Positions 16,401 through 24,838 of a stretch of DNA of 64,000 bases are shown in pieces. The notes beneath the pieces were generated by a model that saw only the letters and a program-made list of their open reading frames with translations, was not told where the DNA came from and searched no databases. The position numbers and the translations under genes were made by a program. The stretch comes from Bacteroidota bacterium (GTDB lineage: Bacteria > Bacteroidota > Bacteroidia > Flavobacteriales_E > Vicingaceae): contig JACPDX010000013.1 of assembly GCA_016183805.1 (NCBI GenBank), forward strand, positions 1 to 64,000, read 5' to 3'. Position 1 is the stretch's first letter, and each line of letters opens with the position of its first letter.

Positions 16401-18644
16401 TTCCCTTACAACCAACAAACCTTCGCTGTTTCAAGTACCGGAACATATTATGTGGTAACTACTTTGGGAGCTTGCACCACTTCTGATACTATTAATGTAA
16501 CAGTAAATCCAATACAAACTACTGTTATTGGTAGCTATACCATCTGCCAAGGCGATAGTCAATTGATTTTTGGAAACTACCAAACCGTTGCAGGATTTTA
16601 TAATGACACTATTGTAGCTTCAACAGGTTGTGATAGTATTTTAAGTGAACAACTCATTGTGAATCCTGTTTATAATTACAGTCTTTCTCCTGTTTCAATT
16701 TGCCAAGGTGATAGTGCTTTAATTTTCGGTAATTACTATTCAGTGGCGGGAGCTTATTACGATTCAACAACTACCATTTTTGGTTGCGATAGTATTGTTG
16801 CTCAAGAATTAATTGTAAATCCTTATCATGTGATTGATTTAGGGGCTGATACCGCAATTTGCGAAAACTCAACTATAATTTTAGATGCAGGTGCTGGAGC
16901 AGATACTTATATGTGGCAAAGTACTCCTTTACCTGGATACATGAACCAGACTTTTGGAGCTGCTAGTGCAGGAATGTATTATGTAGTAGCTACCATAGGT
17001 GTTTGTTCTTCGTCAGACACCATAAATGTGAGTGTAATACCTACAGTTTATACTAACTTAGCAAATGTAGAAATCTGTCAAGGCGATAGTGCATTGATTT
17101 TTGGAAATTATGAAACGGTTGCAGGAACATACAATCAAGTTCTTGTTGCCTCAACAGGTTGCGACAGTATTTTAGTTCAACCATTAATTGTTCATCCAAA
17201 CTATGTTGTACCACAATCTTTTGCCATTTGCCAAGGTGATAGTATAATGCTTGGCGGGGTTTATCAAAATAGTGCAGGAACTTATTTCGATACTTTACAA
17301 TCGGTGAATACTTGTGACAGTATTATTGCAACAACATTAATTGTAAACCCTACTTATACTGTAAACACGTTAGCTACTATTTGTGATGGCGACAGTATAT
17401 TGTTAGGTGGCTCTTATCAAACCATTGCTGGTGTTTATACTGATATTTATAGCAGTATTAACGGCTGTGATAGTACAGTAAACACAACACTAATTGTTAA
17501 CCCTGTTTATGTTATCAATCAAAACATAGAAATATGTGCTGGCGATAGTATTTATTTAGGTGGAGCATATCAAAATACAGCTGGAGTTTATACTGACGTT
17601 TACATCTCAATATTTGGTTGTGATAGTACCGTTGTTACTACATTAGGAATAAAACCAATTGCTACAAATACGTTAACTCCAATAACTATTTGCGACAACG
17701 ATTCTGCTTTAATTTTTGGAAACTACCAAACCGTTGCAGGAATGTATTCTACTGTGATACCAAACGGGGCTGTTAACGGTTGTGATAGCATTGTTTATCA
17801 AGAATTAATGGTAAATCCTACTTATCAAATTGTTGCAAACGCAACCATTTGTAGTGAAGATAGTATTTTCCTAGGCGGAGCTTACCAAACTACGGCAGGA
17901 ATTTATGTTGATGTTTATGCTTCAAGTTTAGGGTGTGATAGTACAATTACAACAACGCTAAGTGTAATAAACAGCTTTACGATAAATATCAACGACACCA
18001 TTTGTGCAGGAGATAGTATTTTATTGGCAGGGGCTTATCAAACTGTAGCTGGAACTTACACCGAATTATTTTTGTCAACTGGTGGCTGCGATAGTTTAGT
18101 AATTACCGAACTTTATGTAAATCCATTACCAATAGTTACGCTAACTGCTGACCCTGAGCTAATCTTATCAGGTCAATCATCGCAATTAACTGCAACAGGT
18201 GGTGGATTATACAATTGGACTCCAACAACAGGCTTATCTTGCTCAAACTGTGCAAACCCAGTGGCTTCACCATCAGAAACTACCTTATACACTGTTGAAG
18301 TTAATTTAAGTGGTTGTATGGTTTCCGATACCATTACCATAAGTGTTGATTCGGAGTTTAAAATTCCAGAAGGATTTTCACCAAATGGCGATGGCGTAAA
18401 CGATGTTTTCGAAATCGTTGGTATTGGTCAATTCCCAAACAATAAAATAATGATTGTTAACCGTTGGGGAAATAAGGTATTTGAAGCTGCTCCCTATAAA
18501 TCAGATTGGGATGGAACAAGTCAGTTTGGAATTACGATTGGCGAAAAATTACCATCAGGAACTTACTTCTACATCCTCGATTTAGGTAAAACAGGTCCAT
18601 CAGGTTCTCAAGAAATTAAAGGTTACATATACATAAATAGATAA
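13473..18644 (+). CDS. Giant T9SS type B (gliding-motility-associated CTD) repeat protein
   Basis: The 1723-residue protein has a signal peptide (MTKHFIYILLLLLCSSNLMMAQ). Six short repeats follow (about residues 25-165) with core GGxxDGxxKDCYxQxSNL. A long array of Ig-like modules alternates two units, LGNDTAFCAGNSLLLDA...YxW and ICQGDSALIFGNYQTVAG...GCDSI, each about 70 residues with conserved Cys. It ends in a type B sorting domain (FSPNGDGVNDVFEI ... NRWGNKVFE). It is a likely secreted filamentous adhesin. The PorP/SprF gene follows 2 nt after the stop, the usual partner of such cargo. Several modules are almost identical in DNA, so copy number may vary. Confidence 0.92.
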   Translation: MTKHFIYILLLLLCSSNLMMAQNNAIFNGGSTDGHTKDCYAQPSNLNTTLSKGGNGDGHSKDCYVQTSNLNPALSAGGNGDGHSKDCYTQVSNLHVINYGGDGDGSAKDCYTQSPVLTVNFSGGSNDGAAKDCYTQASNLNPIFSGGVGGDGQLNGCANEPLGCFLAINLGNDTTFCAGQTLTLDAGGFPGGATYEWQDGSSSQTFVVDTTGIYYVFVTDTAGCTGIDSIVVTVNPIPVVNLGNDTAFCAGNNLILDAGNAGATYVWQNNAIPAYQNQTLTVNSTGIYFVTASFGTCTDTDSITVTVNPIVTTNLPDSIICQGDSALIFGVYQNVAGTYRDTVLASTGCDSILVQQLNVNPTYNQNLGTVTICQGDSALILGNYETVAGIYSNTYQSINGCDSIVSQTLNVSPIHLVNLGNDTAFCAGNSLLLDASAGASSYQWMNGVGFPYNQQTFTVSSTGTYYVVTTLGACTTSDTINVTVNPIVTTNLSNEIVCQGDSALIFGNYQTVAGNYYDTLTASTGCDSILVKQLIVNPIYNINLGTTTICNGDSALILGNYETVAGTYSDTLTSINGCDSIVSQTLNVSPSHNVNLGNDTAFCAGNSLLLDASAGASSYQWMNGVGFPYNQQTFTVSSTGTYYVVTTLGACTTSDTINVTVNPIVTTNLANEVVCQGDSVLIFGNYQTIAGNYYDTLTASTGCDSILVKQLILNPTYNQNLGTITICSGDSALIFGTYQSVSGTYSDTLSTVNGCDSIVNQTLSVLSNSSVNLGNDTSFCAGNSLLLDAGSGNSYLWQDGFTNSQTYLATTSGLYYVTVSLGACSATDSINITVNPIVTTNLTNEVVCQGDSALIFGNYQTIAGNYYDTLTASTGCDSILLKQLIVNPTYNQNLGTVNICQGDSALILGNYETVSGTYSDTLISINGCDSIVSQTLNVSPSHNVNLGNDTAFCAGNSLLLDASAGASSYQWINGVGFPYNQQTFAVSSTGTYYVVTTLGACTTSDTINVTVNPIQTTVIGSYTICQGDSQLIFGNYQTVAGFYNDTIVASTGCDSILSEQLIVNPVYNYSLSPVSICQGDSALIFGNYYSVAGAYYDSTTTIFGCDSIVAQELIVNPYHVIDLGADTAICENSTIILDAGAGADTYMWQSTPLPGYMNQTFGAASAGMYYVVATIGVCSSSDTINVSVIPTVYTNLANVEICQGDSALIFGNYETVAGTYNQVLVASTGCDSILVQPLIVHPNYVVPQSFAICQGDSIMLGGVYQNSAGTYFDTLQSVNTCDSIIATTLIVNPTYTVNTLATICDGDSILLGGSYQTIAGVYTDIYSSINGCDSTVNTTLIVNPVYVINQNIEICAGDSIYLGGAYQNTAGVYTDVYISIFGCDSTVVTTLGIKPIATNTLTPITICDNDSALIFGNYQTVAGMYSTVIPNGAVNGCDSIVYQELMVNPTYQIVANATICSEDSIFLGGAYQTTAGIYVDVYASSLGCDSTITTTLSVINSFTININDTICAGDSILLAGAYQTVAGTYTELFLSTGGCDSLVITELYVNPLPIVTLTADPELILSGQSSQLTATGGGLYNWTPTTGLSCSNCANPVASPSETTLYTVEVNLSGCMVSDTITISVDSEFKIPEGFSPNGDGVNDVFEIVGIGQFPNNKIMIVNRWGNKVFEAAPYKSDWDGTSQFGITIGEKLPSGTYFYILDLGKTGPSGSQEIKGYIYINR
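14715..16510 (+). repeat. Near-identical tandem modules within the adhesin gene
   Basis: Blocks starting at about 14715, 15248 and 16298 share long stretches of almost identical DNA over the Ig-like modules (for example AATAGTTTATTATTAGATGC in all three). Silent differences are few compared with other modules, so these are recent duplications or are kept alike by recombination. Assembly collapse is a risk here. Confidence 0.75.
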
Positions 18645-18646
18645 CC

Positions 18647-19579
18647 ATGCGAAATTTTATAACCATCATATTATCTCTTTTTATTTCTTGTGTGACTTAT
18701 GCACAACAAGAAGCCATGTTTACTCATTACATGTTTAATAAATTGGCTATAAACCCAGGCTATGCAGGTACTGTCGATGCCATAAGCATTACGGGTATTC
18801 ATCGTTCGCAATGGACTTCGTTTAAAGGAGCGCCTACTACACAAAATTTAACGGCCCACATGCCAATTGATGGTAAAAATATTGGAGTTGGATTTTCTGT
18901 ATTAAACGATCAAATTGGACCAACACAGAATGTTGGTTTAGCTGGGGATTTTGCTTATAAAATAAAAATTAATGATAGAGATAAACTCTCATTAGGACTA
19001 AAAGCTTCTATCAATTTTATTTCAACCAATTTAACCGCATTAGAGATTATTGACCAAAGTGATGCTTCTTTTTCTCAAAATATAAGCAGTGGAACATTAC
19101 CCAACTTTGGATTTGGTGCATACTATTACAACAAAAAATATTTTGCAGGAATATCTACTCCAAAACTATTACAAAATGGTTTTGATGCAAGCAATCCGGC
19201 AGGAACGTCAATAGCCATTTCGAACGACCAACGTCATTATTTTTTAATGGGAGGAACTGTTTTTAACCTTACCTCTGACGGGATGTTTAAATTAAAACCA
19301 ACCTCTTTTGTAAAAATAACAGGTGGGGCTCCTATTCAAATGGACATTACTTCATCAGTAATTTACAACGACAAATTCTCGGGTGGCTTATCGTGGAGAA
19401 CAGGCGATGCTTTAGGCTTACTATTAGGTGTTAATTTAAACGACCAATTTATGTTTGGTTACTCGTTTGATTTCTCTTACACCAATACTACATTTAACTA
19501 CAATGGTGGTAGTCACGAAATAATGTTGCGTTACGACATTGTTAAAGACAAAGAAAAATCGGTTCCAAGCCATTTTTAA
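18647..19579 (+). CDS. PorP/SprF family T9SS outer-membrane protein
   Basis: The 310-residue protein has a signal peptide (about 1-20) and the family start AMFTHYMFNKLAINPGYAG. It is expected to form a beta-barrel of about 14 strands in the outer membrane. Proteins of this family act with type B CTD cargos; SprF is needed for surface delivery of SprB. The gene follows the 1723-residue cargo after two bases, so the two are surely co-expressed, and this copy is likely its dedicated anchor or export partner. It differs from the single core PorP of the PorKLMN machinery, which is not in this window. Confidence 0.93.
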   Translation: MRNFITIILSLFISCVTYAQQEAMFTHYMFNKLAINPGYAGTVDAISITGIHRSQWTSFKGAPTTQNLTAHMPIDGKNIGVGFSVLNDQIGPTQNVGLAGDFAYKIKINDRDKLSLGLKASINFISTNLTALEIIDQSDASFSQNISSGTLPNFGFGAYYYNKKYFAGISTPKLLQNGFDASNPAGTSIAISNDQRHYFLMGGTVFNLTSDGMFKLKPTSFVKITGGAPIQMDITSSVIYNDKFSGGLSWRTGDALGLLLGVNLNDQFMFGYSFDFSYTNTTFNYNGGSHEIMLRYDIVKDKEKSVPSHF

Positions 19580-19602
19580 CTTTAGACTAGATAAGCCATA
19601 TT

Positions 19603-19651
19603 TATACGACAAATGCCGTATTGATTTTATTTTGTATTTGATGAATCTTTG
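19603..19651 (+). promoter_or_regulatory. Regulon operator-promoter copy 5 (590-residue protein)
   Basis: Operator TATACGACA-AA-TGCCGTATT (19603-19622), 21 nt, then -7 box AATCTTTG (19644-19651), with a -33 TTG at 19621-19623. The start codon at 19685 is 33 nt further. No relic of the HTH gene precedes this copy. Confidence 0.8.
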
Positions 19652-19684
19652 TATTGTTAATTATTCTAAACTTAAAAAAATATT

Positions 19685-21457
19685 ATGAATAAAAGAATCA
19701 TCGCTGGTCTGTTTGGTTTTGCCATTATATGCTCAGCTAGTGCACAAATAGCACAAGAAAAAACGGTAGAACTAACCGGAAAATCAAAAAACAAAGGTTA
19801 TTTAGGTAACGTTGTTGTTGACGATGTAAAACAACAATTCGATATGGTTTTTGTAACCAAAGACAACAACCGAAAAGTGGAATATGAAGTATATCAATTC
19901 GACTACGAGTTTAATTTACTAAACAACTTTAAAGAAGCCGAACGAAAAGTTAGATCTCGTTCAAAAAATAAAACCTACAAAGGCGACTATCAAGAAATAA
20001 TTGGTGTAACTGCTAGTCCAAACATGACTGGCAAATTGGTTTTACGCAAAACATTATACATCAACCAATGGAACTGGTGGAAAGGTGGTTATGAAACCAC
20101 TAAAAAGTTGTTAGATAAAGAAAAACCAAAAGAAATTGGTGGTGATGGTGACGATAAAAAACGTAAGTTGTTTTATACCGCTCATAAAGATATTGCTGAC
20201 AAAGGAGAATTATTGGTTTGTGCATTAGTAAACAAAGGAATCATGTCTATGTCGAAAGAAGCTGACAGAGAATATTTGTTAATGCACATTGACAAAGATT
20301 TAAATATTGTGAAAAAAACGCCAATTAAATTTGACCATCCTCAATCCTTATTGTTATCAAAAGAATTGGAAGATACCGACGAATGGATTTTAGTATTTGC
20401 ACCATTTAGTGCCGCTGGCATGGGTAAATTAGCCGATTCGAACCCCAATAATCTAACTTACATTAGAATTGACGAAGCAGGAAATGTTAAGGAACGATTT
20501 AACTTTAACAGCAAATGTAACGAATGGGCTATTTTTGATGCCTATGCAATTGGAAACGATGTATATTTCTATGGACCTGGAAATATCAATAAACCTGAAA
20601 AAAATTACACCAAAGCTCCTTTTAGTCTTACCAATGATGCTTATCCAACGGCTGGCGATGAAAGCGTGAGAATGGCGACTCTTGAAGGAATGAAATTTGG
20701 ATACCTTCAAATTGCAAAAATTACCGGAGGAAAAGCTGAATTTGTTTCTGCTGTATCAATAGATGAAATAAACACCAAAGGAATTAAACCTGCCAGTCAG
20801 AAAAAATTACGTGAATTTGACGGTAAGAAATTCATCTTAAATGGTGTTAACATTACTTCAAATGGCGATGTATTTGTATCTGGTCAAGATTTTAAAATTG
20901 ACAACATGGGCGATGTTAAAGGTAGAGTTTACAAAGATTTAATGATGTTTCAATTTGATAAAACCGGTACATTTAAACGTTATTATGGTATAGAAAACAC
21001 GGCAAAACCGGCAGGATTGTTTGGTGGTGCTGGCGGAGCAAAATCATTCCCTTCTGAATTTGCTCTTTACGAAGCTCCAAACGGAAAAGACTTATTTTGG
21101 AATGTATTTTTAGTTCAAGATGTAGATGTTGACTGCTCTTCTGAAACATCAACCAATTACTTGGCAGGTACAAGAACCACCACCACGACTTGTGTTTATA
21201 CCCCATTATACCAAGGTAAATTCGGTAAAATTGATATAACTTCAGGCACAGTTTCAGATTTTACCACTTTTGGAGGAAAAGACTACTTTCTATACATTGA
21301 CTTAGAAGACAACGGTAAAGGAAAAGATTCTCCTTACTTCAGTATCAATGGTGGCAAACAAGTGGTTTATGTTGCTCGTCAACGTAAGGGTGGTATTAGT
21401 GGTAGCGAACGTTGGGGAAATAGCCTATGGTTTGGTAAATTCGACCCAACTAAATAA
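19685..21457 (+). CDS. Secreted protein of unknown function in the operator regulon
   Basis: The 590-residue protein has a signal peptide (MNKRIIAGLFGFAIICSASAQ). The body is rich in Lys, Asp and Asn with many beta-hairpin-like segments and lacks a T9SS sorting domain, lipobox or transmembrane helix, so it is probably periplasmic. Segments such as DLNIVKKTPIKF and YIRIDEAGNVKERF look like propeller blades. I do not recognise the family. Its promoter carries operator copy 5, and a strong hairpin terminator follows, so it is a single-gene unit under the same control as the adhesin cluster. Confidence 0.8.
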   Translation: MNKRIIAGLFGFAIICSASAQIAQEKTVELTGKSKNKGYLGNVVVDDVKQQFDMVFVTKDNNRKVEYEVYQFDYEFNLLNNFKEAERKVRSRSKNKTYKGDYQEIIGVTASPNMTGKLVLRKTLYINQWNWWKGGYETTKKLLDKEKPKEIGGDGDDKKRKLFYTAHKDIADKGELLVCALVNKGIMSMSKEADREYLLMHIDKDLNIVKKTPIKFDHPQSLLLSKELEDTDEWILVFAPFSAAGMGKLADSNPNNLTYIRIDEAGNVKERFNFNSKCNEWAIFDAYAIGNDVYFYGPGNINKPEKNYTKAPFSLTNDAYPTAGDESVRMATLEGMKFGYLQIAKITGGKAEFVSAVSIDEINTKGIKPASQKKLREFDGKKFILNGVNITSNGDVFVSGQDFKIDNMGDVKGRVYKDLMMFQFDKTGTFKRYYGIENTAKPAGLFGGAGGAKSFPSEFALYEAPNGKDLFWNVFLVQDVDVDCSSETSTNYLAGTRTTTTTCVYTPLYQGKFGKIDITSGTVSDFTTFGGKDYFLYIDLEDNGKGKDSPYFSINGGKQVVYVARQRKGGISGSERWGNSLWFGKFDPTK

Positions 21458-21467
21458 AAAATTAAAC

Positions 21468-21504
21468 TCACCTTTTCCAAAGATAATTACTTTGGAAAAG
21501 GTGA
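21468..21504 (+). terminator. 15-bp stem-loop terminator after the 590-residue gene
   Basis: TCACCTTTTCCAAAG and CTTTGGAAAAGGTGA pair perfectly around a 7-nt loop, 11 nt after the stop codon. It is followed by an A/T-rich tract rather than a pure T run. It ends 16 nt before the next start codon, so it could also shield the start of the next gene. Confidence 0.75.
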
Positions 21505-21519
21505 TTAATTAAAAAAATT

Positions 21520-22743
21520 ATGAAAAAAATTAGCCTACTCATTTCTATTTCAATTTTGTCTGTAACTAGCTTAAAAGCACAGTGGACACAGGTTAACTCT
21601 GGTATATCAGATTTAACTCAAGGTGCAGTGACATTAGCTCCTTCGGACACCTATCTATTCTCTGGAGCAAATGCAAAAATGTATCGAAGTAATACAGATG
21701 GAAATTCATGGACGGAAATTCAGCCTCCTATTCCATTAAATGTTCCTGTATGTGGTTATTTCTATAATGGAATTTATTTTGCCGGGATGAATGCGTCAAC
21801 CAGTTGTATCTATTACAGTTCTGACAATGGTTCGAATTGGAATAGTACCAATGGAGCACCAACAGCTTCGGTTGTTCGTGGGTTTATCTACCTCTCATCA
21901 AACCTATTTGCTTATACATCAAATCTTGGTGTTTATAAATCAACAGATGGCGGTTTAATTTGGAATCCATCAAATACGGGGTTAACTAACCTCAATATAA
22001 TAGATATGGAAACCATTAACAATAAGCTTATTGCTACAACTATTGGTGGCGGTGTTTTCATATCATCCGACAATGGTAATAATTGGATTCAAAGCAATAC
22101 TGGCATAGGAAGCGGTGAATTAAATGGTACCTTAACCTGGAGAATGGGAACTAATCTTTACTACATTGAGCAAGGTGGAGCTTCATACATCAGCGCCAAT
22201 GAAGGTCTAAATTGGACAACTTGGACAAAACCTCAAATGATGGGTTTAAATCCACTCGAAGTTCATAGAAAAGGGAACAATATTTATGTGAAATCCCGTC
22301 ACCTCGATATGACTGTTTTTCAATTAAAAGACAGTATTTATCTATCACAAAATGAAGGTATTAGCTGGGATAACATTACAAGTGATTTACCCAGCAATTT
22401 AAACGGTTCGGGGTTATTTGAATTTAACAACTTTGTTTATATAGCTTTTAACAATATATCTCCAGGATTAGGAATTTACCGAAACGGTATTAATAGTACT
22501 GCTATTGAAAAAAACTTAAACACTCAAAAAACATTGTTGTACCCTAATCCTTTTCATCATCAACTAAATTTAAGTAATCAAGTAGAAAAAATCCGAATTT
22601 ACAATATTCTTGGAAAAGAAATTTTATATCTTACCAACCCTTCAAAATCTATCAACACAACATTCCTGGACAATGGAACTTATGTTTTAGAAATAGAATT
22701 AACCAACAAATCAAAACATATACAAAAGCTTATTAAGAATTAA
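21520..22743 (+). CDS. T9SS type A cargo with YCF48/BNR-like propeller
   Basis: The 407-residue protein has a signal peptide (MKKISLLISISILSVTSLKA) and repeated turns of the Asp-box type (SSDNGSNW, STDGGLIW, SSDNGNNW, SANEGLNW). These indicate a sialidase-fold propeller like photosystem assembly factor YCF48. A type A sorting domain (LLYPNPFHHQLNL ... NGTYVLEIEL) ends it. It has the same architecture as the cargo at 10423, though without a visible copy of the operator in front of it. Hairpins lie on both sides, so it is probably transcribed alone. Ligand unknown. Confidence 0.87.
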   Translation: MKKISLLISISILSVTSLKAQWTQVNSGISDLTQGAVTLAPSDTYLFSGANAKMYRSNTDGNSWTEIQPPIPLNVPVCGYFYNGIYFAGMNASTSCIYYSSDNGSNWNSTNGAPTASVVRGFIYLSSNLFAYTSNLGVYKSTDGGLIWNPSNTGLTNLNIIDMETINNKLIATTIGGGVFISSDNGNNWIQSNTGIGSGELNGTLTWRMGTNLYYIEQGGASYISANEGLNWTTWTKPQMMGLNPLEVHRKGNNIYVKSRHLDMTVFQLKDSIYLSQNEGISWDNITSDLPSNLNGSGLFEFNNFVYIAFNNISPGLGIYRNGINSTAIEKNLNTQKTLLYPNPFHHQLNLSNQVEKIRIYNILGKEILYLTNPSKSINTTFLDNGTYVLEIELTNKSKHIQKLIKN

Positions 22744-22768
22744 AGTTTAGTTAGTTTTTCAGAAAAGG

Positions 22769-22796
22769 TGCCTGTGTAACAGCAGGCATTTTTTTT
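22769..22796 (+). terminator. Intrinsic terminator after the YCF48-like cargo
   Basis: TGCCTG and CAGGCA pair around an 8-nt loop and are followed directly by eight T residues. It lies 25 nt after the stop codon. Confidence 0.8.
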
Positions 22797-22827
22797 AAAC
22801 AAAATGAATTTTTAAAAACAGAAAAAA

Positions 22828-24366
22828 ATGAAACATCTTGTCTCTCTTTTATTACTAACTTGTTTTTCAAGTTTATTCTTTGCACAAGAACCTATCGTTT
22901 TTGATGCTGAACCTGAAAATTTAGGAAACAAAGTAAACTCTGAATATTCCGATATTTCTCCAACTATTTCTCCTGACGGAAAAACACTTTTTATTACCCG
23001 CTATCCACCAGACAACGGAGGAAAAAACAACATTTGGGTTTCGTATTTACAAGCTAATGGAGAGTGGAGTTTAGCCCGTAACATCGGCACGCCTTTAAAT
23101 GTTCCGGGTTCGTCAACCTCTGTGCAATCCATTACCCCTGATGGCAACACCATTTTACTTTCCAACCTATACAAATATTTCGATGGAAGTATCACAGGTG
23201 GAGGTTGTTCGATAAGCTCCCGACTACGAGGTGGATGGAATTTCCCAAAAGGACAAGTCATTGAAAAATACGAAAACCTCAACCAATACGTAAATTATTA
23301 CCTTTCAAATAGCGGACAATATTTGTTAATGGCTATTGAAATGAAAAAAGGATTTGGAGAAAAGGATATCTATGTTTCTTTTAGAAACCCCAAAGACCCT
23401 AATGGTTGGACAAAACCATTAAATTTAGGAAACGTCATTAACACAAAAGCAGGCGAATTCGGACCATTTTTAGCCGCCGATGATAAAACCTTGTACTTTG
23501 TTTCGAGCGGACAGGCTGGAGGTTATGGCGATGCCGATGTGTGGATGAGCAAACGATTAGACGACACGTGGACCAATTGGAGTAAACCTGTTAACTTGGG
23601 CGAAAAAATTAATTCTAGCGGATTTGATGCTTATTTCAGTATTGATGCCTCGGGCGAATATGCCTACTTTACCTCAACCAAAAACTCTTACGGAAGTAGC
23701 GATATTTTTAGAATAAAAATGCCAACTGCTGCAAAACCAGACCCCGTTGTATTAATTTACGGTAAAGTAATCGACCAAAAAACCAACCAACCGATAAAAG
23801 CAAAAATCAGTTACGAACAATTGCCTTCGGGCAAAGAAGTAGGTACAGCCGTTACCAGCCCCGAAGACATGATTTATAAAATTGTTTTACCTTTTGGCGA
23901 AAACTATGGTTTTATGGCTTCTGCCGATAATTATTATTCGGTTACCCAAAACCTCGACCTAAGCAAACTGGAGGCTTACCAAGAAATGGAAGTAAATTTA
24001 TATTTGGCTCCAATACAAAAAGACGAAGCGATAAGACTAAACAACATTTTCTTTGAATTTGGCAAAAGCGTGTTAAAGGAAGAATCTTATCCCGAACTCA
24101 ATCGTTTGGTAAAATTACTAACCGACAACCCTGCCATTACCATTGAAATAAACGGACATACCGACGATGTTGGTGCGGATGCCGACAACCTTAAACTTTC
24201 GCAAGAAAGAGCAGCTGCGGTAGTTGCATACCTAACCTCTAAAAAAATAGGTGGCAACCGATTATCGTCAAATGGTTTTGGCGAAACAAAACCCCTGGCC
24301 GACAACAAAACCGAAGAAGGACGACAACTCAACCGACGTGTGGAGTTTGTCGTGAAAACGAAATAA
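22828..24366 (+). CDS. PD40 propeller/OmpA-domain envelope protein
   Basis: The 512-residue protein has a signal peptide (MKHLVSLLLLTCFSSLFFAQ). PD40/WD40-like repeats follow (about 40-300, with SPTISPDGKTLFIT and YFTSTKNSYGSSDIF), then a carboxypeptidase-regulatory-like domain (about 305-385) and a C-terminal OmpA domain (about 400-510, FFEFGKSVLKEESYPEL, EINGHTDDVGADADN, RRVEFVVK) that should bind peptidoglycan. Domain order matches the sensor at 2844 except that this one has a normal export signal. Proteins of this type often accompany PorP/SprF genes of T9SS, which fits its position at the end of the secretion cluster. Confidence 0.9.
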   Translation: MKHLVSLLLLTCFSSLFFAQEPIVFDAEPENLGNKVNSEYSDISPTISPDGKTLFITRYPPDNGGKNNIWVSYLQANGEWSLARNIGTPLNVPGSSTSVQSITPDGNTILLSNLYKYFDGSITGGGCSISSRLRGGWNFPKGQVIEKYENLNQYVNYYLSNSGQYLLMAIEMKKGFGEKDIYVSFRNPKDPNGWTKPLNLGNVINTKAGEFGPFLAADDKTLYFVSSGQAGGYGDADVWMSKRLDDTWTNWSKPVNLGEKINSSGFDAYFSIDASGEYAYFTSTKNSYGSSDIFRIKMPTAAKPDPVVLIYGKVIDQKTNQPIKAKISYEQLPSGKEVGTAVTSPEDMIYKIVLPFGENYGFMASADNYYSVTQNLDLSKLEAYQEMEVNLYLAPIQKDEAIRLNNIFFEFGKSVLKEESYPELNRLVKLLTDNPAITIEINGHTDDVGADADNLKLSQERAAAVVAYLTSKKIGGNRLSSNGFGETKPLADNKTEEGRQLNRRVEFVVKTK

Positions 24367-24370
24367 TATA

Positions 24371-24397
24371 AAGGCGAGAAGAACTTCTCGCCTTTTT
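24371..24397. terminator. Strong terminator between convergent genes
   Basis: AAGGCGAGAAG and CTTCTCGCCTTT form a perfect stem with a tiny loop, followed by T residues. It ends the OmpA gene on the plus strand. The complementary A run means it may also stop transcription from the minus-strand unit. Confidence 0.85.
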
Positions 24398-24398
24398 G

Positions 24399-24817
24399 TT
24401 AAAATTTAATCCCCATCACCAAAATATCGTCGGTTTGAGGTTCTTCTTGTTTCCAATTACTTCTCTAATTTTTATGGAATTAAACATGTTTTCGATTGAT
24501 TTAATGAAATCACCTTATTGAAAAAATGCACTTGCTATTTTGGTGTATGTATTAGCAACACCTTTATTCCAGCCTTTAGTTTTACCAATTGTAAGTGATT
24601 CAGCTAGAGTAAGTGCGACATAACTAGAATTTAATTCTTTTTCATAATCATCAGCATCTTCATATTCACCACCCAACTTTAAAAGAAGATTCTCCTTATT
24701 AGTATCTTCCTTAGCAGTTTTTAGGAGTGTTAAAAGAGAGTCAATTTTTGAAATTTGGCAATTAGCGGTTGATACACCAAATACAAAGAACAATAGTAAA
24801 TATTGTATTATTTTCAT
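24399..24817 (-). pseudogene. Decayed TPR protein, probably of SpoIIE-phosphatase type
   Basis: The first 100 codons (24817 to 24515) give a signal peptide (MKIIQYLLLFFVFGVSTANC) and the start of a TPR region (KIDSLLTLLKTAKEDTNKEN, then GWNKGVANTYTKIA), then a stop at AFFQ. Such starts belong to much longer sensor kinases, cyclases or phosphatases. Beyond the stop, another frame (24458 to 24399) reads NWKQEEPQTDDILVMGIKF then stop, which resembles the extreme C-terminus of SpoIIE/PP2C-type phosphatases. So the middle of the gene appears deleted and the ends joined with a frame change. It lies 21 nt after the Sel1-repeat gene. A short expressed N-terminal protein cannot be excluded. Confidence 0.65.
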
Positions 24818-24838
24818 ATTAAAAAGATTAAGGGTTAT

